Shown here: positions 6,901 through 11,919 of the stretch, in pieces
Numbering within the stretch: position 1 is the first letter of the stretch
Layout of the letters: each line of letters begins with the position of its first letter
From: DATKPC01 sp035524275
GTDB taxonomy: Bacteria; Pseudomonadota; Gammaproteobacteria; Burkholderiales; Burkholderiaceae_F
Direction of reading: 5' to 3'
Length of the DNA stretch: 11,919 bases
Assembly (NCBI GenBank): GCA_035524275.1
Contig: DATKPC010000121.1
Location: 1-11,919 of the forward strand
Position numbers and translations under genes: made by a program
Notes under the pieces: model-generated
Seen by the model: the letters and a program-made list of their open reading frames with translations, nothing else
The model's database searches: none
Told to the model about the DNA's origin: nothing

Positions 6901-9900
6901 GAGCCGCACCTTGCCGACGGCGCCCCAGCGCGCATAGGCCTCCCGCGCGTCGGCCAGGCACGCGTCGGCGATCCGCGGCAGCCCGCGCGCCCGATGAAAT
7001 TCCGCCGCGCGCTCGCACGCGAGGGCTTCCTGGTGCACCAATCCGGCGTCGCGCGCCGCGGCGATCGCCTGCTCGTAGAGGCGCTCGGCCCGCAGTTCGT
7101 CGCCGGTGAGCCGCGCGTGCTCCGCGGCAACGAGGCGATGCCGCGTCGCGTAGTTCTCCGGGCAGTGTGCGGCCCAGGCCTGCAGCTGCGCGGCGGCCTG
7201 GGCGATGTCCTCCAGGTGCGCGGCCCGCGCCGCTGCCGACGGCGCCGCGTCGGACGCGGCGAGCGCCAATGCGCGATAGAAGACGAAGGTCGGCCGCACG
7301 GCCATCGCGAAGACCGCCGGCAGGACCTCCTGTGTCCGCGCCGCGGCCTGCAGCGACGCGGACGCGTCGCCGCCGATGCATGCCGCGACCTGCTGCAGCA
7401 TGTGCACGATGCCCAGCCCGGCCAGGTTGTTCTGCGCGACCATTCGCCGCACGACCGCCGCATGATCGTAGGCGTCGTCGTCGAACGTCGCCGGGCCGCG
7501 CGTGCGCCCCTGCAGGCAACGCGCGAACTGCCCGAACACCTGGACGACCTCGAGCGTCCCGCCGCTGTGCGTCGCCCGCAGGAACTCCGTGGCGCGCTCG
7601 ACCTGTGCCGCGAGTTCCTGCAGCCGCTCGCCGCCCTCGGCGAGGTACAGGCAGGTGTTCACCGCGATCAGCGCCGCATGCACGAAATTGCCGACCTCCA
7701 GGCAGGCCGCGAACCCGCGGTCGAGGATCGGCCGCCCGCTCGCGAACGGCCGGCGCCAGAAATGAATGAAGCCGGCGTGCGAGAACAGCAGCATGCCGCG
7801 CCGGCGGCGATCGTCCAGCTTCTCGTTGAGCCGCAACGCGAGCTGCGAGAATTCGTAGGCCGGCTCGATCTCGCCGAAGGACGCCAGCAGCACGCGGGCG
7901 TAATAGGTGTAGACGACGGCACTGTCGCCGCCGTTGCCGTGCCGCAGCGCGAGCCGGGTCGCCTCCAGCACCAGGCGCGGAAAGATCGCCGGCTGCGCGA
8001 TGTAGATGGCGGTGAATGCATCGACGATGAGCCCGAGCACGGTCTGCGCGACCGAATCGGTCAACGGCGGCGCCTGCAGCAGCTCCGCGACGCTGCGTCC
8101 GCGCAATTCGCGTTCGACCTCGGCGCGCGCGCCCGCCAGCAAGGTCACGGCGTCGCCGTCGGGAAAGCGGATGTCGAAGAGCTCCAGCGCCCGCAATGCC
8201 GCGTGGGCGGCGGCGCCGAACTCCCCGGGGACCAGGTGGCGCCGGATCCGAACGCCGTAGAGGCGCGCCTGCTCGGCGCGATCGCGCGCCCGCGCGAGCA
8301 GCGCGTCGAGGCGGGCGTCCGCCTCCGCAAAGTGTCCGACGAGAAGCGCGCATTCGGCGAGATCGAACTGCAGCGCGAAGGTCTCGTCGCGGCAAGCCTC
8401 CCAGCCTGTCGCGGGCCACGCGGCGGCCGCGCGCGCGAGGTGCCCGTGCGCGGCCGCGAAAGCGAGTGCCGCCTTCGCCTTGCGCCCGGCCGCCGCGTTC
8501 AGCCGAGCGACCTGCCATCGCTCGGCCTCGTCGGTGATCCGCTCCGCGCCGTGATTCAGGTGACGGACCACGTCGTAGATGCGCTCATCCAGGTCCGCCG
8601 GCGCGAGCGACGCGAGCAGGAGTCGGCCGACGCGCAGGTGCGCGTCGGCGCGACGCCGGTTTGGAATCAGCGCGTAGGCCGCCTCCTGGACGCGGTCGTG
8701 CGCAAAGCGGTAGCCGCCATCGCGGCGTTCGACGAGGCCGGCGTCCGCCGCCTGCGCCATCGCGGCGGCCACGTCGGCGATGGGACGGTCGGTCGCGGTG
8801 GCCAGCATCGTCTCGCTGCCGCTCGCGCCCAGGCATGCCGCCTGCCGCAGGACGTCGCGCGCTGCGCGCGGCAATCGACGCAGCCGTCGCCCGACCAGGC
8901 CCACGACGTCGTCGGTGCGCTGCCTTGCCCGGATGCGCTCGAGGTCCCAGCGCCAGGCTCGGCCTGCGCCGCCCGCGCGACCCGGGTCGGCAGCGCCGGC
9001 CGGGCTCAGCAGGCCTTCGTCGCGCAGTTCGGCGAGAAACTGCAGGATGAAGAACGGATTGCCCTCGGTACGCTCGGCGATCAGCGCCGCCAGCGACTCG
9101 ACCTGTTGCGGCGAGGACGCCAGCACGTCGGCCACGAGAAACGCGGCGTCCGCCGGCGTCAGCGGCGCCAGCGGCAGCCGGTCGATCCGCGCGCCGCGGG
9201 TGGCGACGTCCTGAAGCATCGCCGTCAGCGGATGGGCCGCGTCGACCTCCTGGTCGCGATAGGCGCCGACGACGAGCAGCGCCCCGACGCGGTCGCCGAC
9301 CAGCAGGTCGCCCAGCATCGCGAGGCTCGCGGTGTCGGCCCACTGCAGGTCGTCGAGGAAGATCGCGAGCGGGTGACACGAGCGCGCAAAGACGCCCACG
9401 AAGCGGCCCAGCACCCAACGCAATCGGTTCGTCGCCTCCGCCGGCGCGACGTCGGCGAGCGGCGGTTGCGGTCCCACCAGGGACGCCAGCGCCGGCACGA
9501 CATCGACGATCAACTGGCCGTTGGGCCCCAGGGCTTCCGCGAGGGCCGCGCGCCACGTGGCGACCTGCGCGTCCGGGGCCGCCAGCGCCTGCCGCACCAG
9601 GTCCTGCAGCGCCTGCAGCAGCGTGGCGTAGGGCACGTCGCGCCGCTGCGAATCGAACTTGGCTTCGACGAAATGCGCCGGCCCGGCGACGACCGCGTCC
9701 TTGAGCCGGTGCACGAGCGCCGTCTTGCCGATTCCGGGCGCGCCGGTCACCAGCAGCAGCCGCGGGCGATCGGAGGCGGCCACCTGCGCGTAGGCCTCGC
9801 GCAGCGTCGCCTCCTCGCGCTGCCGGCCGTAGAGCCGGTCCGGCACCTCGAAATCGCCGGCCGCATCCTCGGCGGTGAGCGGGAAAGGTTCGACGGCGCC

Positions 9901-10719
9901 GCGCACCTCCCAACGTTCGAGGCAATGCTGCAGGTCCGCCAGCAACCCGTCGGCGTGCCGATAGCGCCCCTCCGCCGTCTTCGCGAGCAGCTTCATCACG
10001 AGGTCGGAGACGACCGCCGGCACCTCTGGCGCCACCGCGGTGGGCGACGGCGGCACGCGCGCGGCGTGGCAATGCGCCCATTCGAGCGCATCGGCAGCCT
10101 CGAACGGCGCACGCCCGGTCAGGAGGCGGTAGAGCAGCAGGCCCAGCGAGTAGAAGTCGGCGCGCTCGTCGACGGGGCGATTCATCCTCCCGGTCTGCTC
10201 CGGCGCCACCCATGCCCAGTCATCGATCCGGTCGATCCGGTCGATCGGCTCGATCGCGTCGCGCGACGGCGCGACGGCGTCGGCCGCACCGGCGCGGCGT
10301 CGCTCGACCGCGGCGCTGAGATCCGCGATCCACGCGGCGCCGCTCGCCGGCTCGACCAGGACGTTGGCCGGCCGCAGGTCGCCGTGCCGCACGCCGGCCG
10401 CGTGCAGCCCACGGATACCGCGTGCCAGCGCACAGCCGATCCGCAACGCGGTGCCGACGCCCAGCGGCGGTCCTTGCAGCGCATCGGCCAGGCCGACGAC
10501 GTCGCGATCCGGCAGCCACATTGCCGGCGCCGCGCCGAAGGCCGTCAATTCCTGCGGGTGTAGGACGCCGGGCACATCGAGCGACCGCAGCAGGGCGTAC
10601 TCGTCGCGGAAAACGGCCGGATCGGCCGTCGAAACCTTAAGCAGTGCCTGGGCACCGTCGGTGTCCCGCCGGGCCCGCCCGATGCGCGAGGCCCGCGTCG
10701 TGGCGAGCCACTTGCCCAC
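3901..10719 (-). CDS. Giant hybrid sensor: Ser/Thr kinase-like / AAA ATPase / GAF-PAS histidine kinase with two receivers and HPt
   Basis: 2272-aa multidomain signalling protein of the 'trifunctional Ser/Thr kinase/ATP-binding/sensor histidine kinase' type. Domains in order: protein-kinase-like, 1-270 (K28, E40, catalytic loop H112-GDLRPAN, DLS at 133-135 in place of DFG, APEQ at 172-175). AAA/STAND ATPase, about 295-700 (Walker A GAPGIGKT 326-333; Walker B FLDDLQW 454-460). Helical, TPR-like region, about 700-1290. GAF, about 1305-1478, then a short coiled coil. PAS, about 1503-1615. HisKA with SHELRTP and phospho-acceptor H1645. HATPase with N1762, DTGIGI 1794-1799 and GGTGLGL 1823-1829. 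Receiver 1 (DD 1884-1885, D1933, K1988). Receiver 2 (ED 2036-2037, D2080, K2132). HPt with H2217 (AHDLKS). No membrane segment is seen, so it is probably cytosolic. All phosphorelay residues are intact. GTG 10719 is the only standard start in an open frame that begins at 10800, and it has no spaced ribosome binding site; the true start may lie upstream. The signal and output are unknown. The gene follows ssuB on the same strand after 184 bp and a hairpin. Confidence 0.93.
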   Translation of the reverse strand: MGKWLATTRASRIGRARRDTDGAQALLKVSTADPAVFRDEYALLRSLDVPGVLHPQELTAFGAAPAMWLPDRDVVGLADALQGPPLGVGTALRIGCALARGIRGLHAAGVRHGDLRPANVLVEPASGAAWIADLSAAVERRRAGAADAVAPSRDAIEPIDRIDRIDDWAWVAPEQTGRMNRPVDERADFYSLGLLLYRLLTGRAPFEAADALEWAHCHAARVPPSPTAVAPEVPAVVSDLVMKLLAKTAEGRYRHADGLLADLQHCLERWEVRGAVEPFPLTAEDAAGDFEVPDRLYGRQREEATLREAYAQVAASDRPRLLLVTGAPGIGKTALVHRLKDAVVAGPAHFVEAKFDSQRRDVPYATLLQALQDLVRQALAAPDAQVATWRAALAEALGPNGQLIVDVVPALASLVGPQPPLADVAPAEATNRLRWVLGRFVGVFARSCHPLAIFLDDLQWADTASLAMLGDLLVGDRVGALLVVGAYRDQEVDAAHPLTAMLQDVATRGARIDRLPLAPLTPADAAFLVADVLASSPQQVESLAALIAERTEGNPFFILQFLAELRDEGLLSPAGAADPGRAGGAGRAWRWDLERIRARQRTDDVVGLVGRRLRRLPRAARDVLRQAACLGASGSETMLATATDRPIADVAAAMAQAADAGLVERRDGGYRFAHDRVQEAAYALIPNRRRADAHLRVGRLLLASLAPADLDERIYDVVRHLNHGAERITDEAERWQVARLNAAAGRKAKAALAFAAAHGHLARAAAAWPATGWEACRDETFALQFDLAECALLVGHFAEADARLDALLARARDRAEQARLYGVRIRRHLVPGEFGAAAHAALRALELFDIRFPDGDAVTLLAGARAEVERELRGRSVAELLQAPPLTDSVAQTVLGLIVDAFTAIYIAQPAIFPRLVLEATRLALRHGNGGDSAVVYTYYARVLLASFGEIEPAYEFSQLALRLNEKLDDRRRRGMLLFSHAGFIHFWRRPFASGRPILDRGFAACLEVGNFVHAALIAVNTCLYLAEGGERLQELAAQVERATEFLRATHSGGTLEVVQVFGQFARCLQGRTRGPATFDDDAYDHAAVVRRMVAQNNLAGLGIVHMLQQVAACIGGDASASLQAAARTQEVLPAVFAMAVRPTFVFYRALALAASDAAPSAAARAAHLEDIAQAAAQLQAWAAHCPENYATRHRLVAAEHARLTGDELRAERLYEQAIAAARDAGLVHQEALACERAAEFHRARGLPRIADACLADAREAYARWGAVGKVRLLESRFPALQGARTAGAFGSARAGGPDIDTLAVVKATRALSSQIELDALLDTLMRIALAEAGAQAGRLYVVDAERMQLAARAEVSGGAIDVRVVAAGAAGGTGHVTAEEAARATPGDHPEAVLNYVRRTREPVLLDDAAQSHAFAGDAYLAARRPRSVLCLPLLRKSETIGILYLEHLAGTHAFTPQHAAVLEMLAGQAAISLETARLYAALKEENAQRQRAEAATREWRARIERLVDSNLIAVRIAGRDGRIVDANEAFLRLVGYTREDMVAGRLTRLAVTAPEFRAADERAIAQLLRDGRFTPYEKEYVRKDGTRVPVLTGGISLQADPPLSLGFVVDLSERRRSDEERRARLEAEAASRAKSAFLATMSHELRTPLNAIIGMSELALRSGLSARQADHITKVHGAARSLMLLINDLLDFSKIEAGQLAIEAIAFELGAVMDDLANLVRLKAEEKGLELVFAVGADLPRRLVGDPHRLGQVLLNLCNNALKFTERGEVVVSVREVGREADATTLQFEVRDTGIGIDADAQRRLFQPFTQAESSTGRRYGGTGLGLAICRRLVELMGGDIGLESETGRGSTFHFRLRFGLAAGAGRTSLQALRGARALVVDDNAATRDALSEMARSLGLRADAVGGGREAIDAVLAADAADEPYALVLLDYLMPGMDGLSCARRLRGAPLRHAAPIVMLVSALDRDVLQQRLADERLAVAATLIKPVTPSALIDACAVAMGGALPPAPPDERHERVRTADVRRVAGARVLVVEDHPINQEIAVGLLEPAGVDVRIANDGREALEILDREAFDAVLMDCQMPVMDGYEAARRIRVDGRHRDLPLIAMTADAMLGDRERALAAGMNDHLPKPIDVEELFRKLARWIQRPQPGDDAGGDLGARLARERAQALSRMGGNLALYERTVAMFRDFRASFCESFRQAHESGDRDAARRLAHDLKSVAAMVGTATVRRAAEGLEQACAEDAGAVEAAFEDLRRALRQFDDEEPAGAN
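10224..10259 (-). repeat. Four imperfect 9-bp tandem repeats inside the kinase gene
   Basis: On the plus strand CGATCCGGT occurs twice, followed by CGATCGGCT and CGATCGCGT. On the coding strand the block gives an Ile-Asp-Arg type repeat (EPIDRIDRID, about residues 157-166), within the activation segment between the DLS motif (133-135) and APEQ (172-175). Changes by one unit would keep the frame. Confidence 0.7.
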
Positions 10720-10903
10720 GCTCCAGGTTCCAGGAATGATCTGCGTGTCCCCCGCCGCCCGCCCGGCTCGCCGAATCCGGCGCCACGCGCAGCGAGGAGG
10801 TTAACGCACCGGCTCGAACACGACCAGCCATCTTGCGCTCGATGCGCCACGGGGCGCGGCCGTCGCGCCCCGTGATGGGCGCGACGTTGGGCTTGGCGGC
10901 GAC
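10720..10903. other. Spacer between ssuB and the kinase gene
   Basis: 184 bases containing the hairpin at 10848-10874 and, nearer the kinase gene, GGGGGA (10753-10748 on the minus strand). That run would suit a start at about 10740-10737, where only ATC and ATT codons are found. No clear sigma-70 promoter is visible. The kinase frame is closed upstream by TAA at 10803-10801. Confidence 0.5.
10848..10874 (-). terminator. Hairpin after ssuB, probable end of the sulfonate operon
   Basis: Perfect 11-bp inverted repeat (CACGGGGCGCG / CGCGCCCCGTG) around a 5-base loop, beginning 29 bases past the ssuB stop in the direction of transcription. No T run follows on the minus strand, so it may terminate weakly or stabilise the mRNA. 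It suggests the kinase gene is a separate transcription unit. Confidence 0.55.
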
Positions 10904-11755
10904 CTACGCCGCGCCCCGGCGCAGCACGCGCCGCAGCACGCGTTCCTCGATCGCCCCGAACGCCGCATCCCCGCGCGAGCGCGGCCGCTCGAGCGGGATC
11001 CGCTCGTCCAGCGACACGCGCTGGTCGTCGATCAGCAGCACGCGGTCGGCGAGCGCCACGGCCTCCGCGACATCGTGCGTCACGAGCAGCGCCGTGAAGC
11101 CGTGCTCGCGCCACAATCGCTCGATCAGCTGCTGCATCTCGATGCGTGTCAGCGCATCGAGCGCGCCGAGCGGCTCGTCGAGCAGCAGCAGCCGCGGTCG
11201 ATGCACCAGCGCGCGCGCCAGCGCGACGCGCTGGCGCTGGCCGCCGGAGAGCACCGCCGGCCAGTCGTCGGCGCGGTCCGCGAGGCCGACGTGCCGCAGC
11301 GCGACGCGCGCGAGGTCGCGCGCGTCGCGCCCCGGCAATCCGAGCGCGATGTTGTCGACGACGCGCTTCCACGGCAGCAGCCGCGCATCCTGGAACATGA
11401 TCCGGATGGCCTCGCGGTGCGCCGCATGCGGCTCGCCGTCGAGCACGACGCGGCCGCCGCTCGCCGGCTCCAGCCCGGCGACGAGCCGCAGCAGCGTGCT
11501 CTTGCCGCAGCCGCTGCGCCCGACGATCGCGACGAACTCCGCCGGCGCGATGGCCAGATCGATGTCACGCAGCACCTGCCGCGACCCGAACGACTTCGAC
11601 AGGCCGTCGACCTGGACCGCCATGCCGGGCGGCGTCCTCACCGCGCGGCCGGCCAATGCCGGCGGCGGCGCGACGACCGCCTCGCGAATCCTGTCGACGC
11701 GACCCGGCGCATCGGCATGCCGCAGCGTCGCAATGTCGATCTCGGTAGCCAGCAT
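10904..11755 (-). CDS. ssuB: Alkanesulfonate-type ABC transporter ATP-binding protein
   Basis: 283-aa cytosolic ATPase that drives uptake of organosulfur compounds (alkanesulfonates, possibly taurine) with the SsuC permease. Visible motifs: Walker A GRSGCGKST 79-87, Q-loop FQDARLLPW (Q122), signature LSGGQRQR 169-176, Walker B LLLLDEP 189-195, H-loop THD (H227). The 'DARLLPWKRVVDNIALGL' stretch is characteristic of the nitrate/sulfonate/taurine (NrtD/SsuB/TauB) subfamily, and the SsuC-like neighbour favours SsuB. ATG 11755 is chosen because AAGGGGA (11767-11761) lies 5 bases before it. This gives about 45 residues ahead of the ABC fold; an internal Met (residue 45, base 11623) would give the compact form but lacks a good ribosome binding site. 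The gene starts 39 bp after ssuC on the same strand, so they are co-transcribed. Regulation by sulfur limitation (CysB/Cbl-like) is family knowledge, not seen here. Confidence 0.9.
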   Translation of the reverse strand: MLATEIDIATLRHADAPGRVDRIREAVVAPPPALAGRAVRTPPGMAVQVDGLSKSFGSRQVLRDIDLAIAPAEFVAIVGRSGCGKSTLLRLVAGLEPASGGRVVLDGEPHAAHREAIRIMFQDARLLPWKRVVDNIALGLPGRDARDLARVALRHVGLADRADDWPAVLSGGQRQRVALARALVHRPRLLLLDEPLGALDALTRIEMQQLIERLWREHGFTALLVTHDVAEAVALADRVLLIDDQRVSLDERIPLERPRSRGDAAFGAIEERVLRRVLRRGAA

Positions 11756-11794
11756 CGAATTCCCCTTGTGCCCGGCGAACCATCGGGCGACGGC

Positions 11795-11919
11795 TCAGGC
11801 CGGCGCGGTCGCCAGCTCTGCGGCGTGATAGCCCGGATGCCAGCGCAGCAGCCCGCGCTCCAGCGCGCGCGACAGCACGTCGGCAAGCTTCCCGAGCAAC
11901 GCATAGAGCAGGATCCCGA
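11795..11919 (-). CDS. ssuC: Alkanesulfonate ABC transporter permease, C-terminal end only
   Basis: The last 40 codons of a gene entering from the right edge. The translation begins GILLYALLGKLADVLSRALE, continues RGLLRWHPGYHAAELATAPA and ends at TGA (11797-11795). The final membrane segment (ILLYALLGKLADVLSRALE) followed by LRWHPGY is the usual ending of SsuC-type inner-membrane permeases of the BPD (MetI-like) superfamily. It immediately precedes ssuB on the same strand, the usual ssuC-ssuB order. The rest of the permease and any ssuA, ssuD or ssuE lie outside the window. The fragment is too short for the automatic open-frame length cut-off. Confidence 0.85.
   Translation of the reverse strand, partial: GILLYALLGKLADVLSRALERGLLRWHPGYHAAELATAPA

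Noticed and set aside
3817..10563. A 2248-aa open frame on the plus strand, antisense to the whole kinase gene
   Set aside because: Its codons align exactly with the kinase codons. A stop in that frame needs a TTA, CTA or TCA codon in the kinase, and these are almost unused at this GC content. The translation is Arg/Gln/Ala/His-rich with no domain, while the kinase strand has every expected motif in order.
10637..10831. Small minus-strand frame with ATG at 10831 as a leader peptide or alternative kinase start
   Set aside because: It is in a different frame from the kinase, has no clear ribosome binding site, and reads as Arg/Gly-rich shadow.
1..11919. CRISPR arrays, tRNA or rRNA genes, insertion sequences, attachment sites
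   Set aside because: I saw no regular direct repeats with spacers, no tRNA- or rRNA-like stretches, no transposase or integrase and no flanking inverted repeats.

Overview
The window is GC-rich DNA with GTG and ATG starts, strong G/C preference at third codon positions and gene families typical of Betaproteobacteria. A Burkholderiales host is the best guess, but it rests on style and gene content, not on a marker gene. It has three blocks.

Plus strand, 1-3785. The window opens inside sctU (hrcU), the autocleaving switch protein of a type III secretion system (T3SS) export apparatus. Its stop codon overlaps the start of a small FliO/MopB-like membrane protein. After 138 bp comes a 202-aa, cysteine-free, Ala/Gln/Asn/Ser-rich protein with a very good ribosome binding site. 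It looks like a secreted T3SS filament or translocon component, but I cannot name it. A perfect 12-bp hairpin follows. After a gene-free gap of about 390 bp comes an unrecognised 518-aa protein with N-terminal membrane segments and a six-cysteine, probably periplasmic, domain. Its stop codon lies inside another strong hairpin.

Minus strand, 10719-3901. One very large gene, convergent with the first block, encodes a 2272-aa signalling protein: Ser/Thr-kinase-like domain, AAA/STAND ATPase, long helical region, GAF, PAS, histidine kinase, two receiver domains and an HPt domain. The histidine-kinase half has every residue needed for a four-step phosphorelay (H1645, D1933 and/or D2080, H2217). The kinase-like N terminus has a modified DFG motif and no obvious glycine loop, and its start codon is doubtful.

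Minus strand, 11919-10904. The 3' end of an ABC permease gene (ssuC-like) is followed by a complete ATPase gene (ssuB-like). These form the distal end of an alkanesulfonate uptake operon, closed by an 11-bp perfect hairpin before the kinase gene.

The T3SS block, the sensor and the sulfonate transporter show no direct functional link in the sequence. The window looks like one edge of a T3SS cluster next to ordinary chromosomal genes. The least explained parts are the FliO-like gene joined to sctU, the 202-aa candidate secreted protein and the 518-aa orphan.
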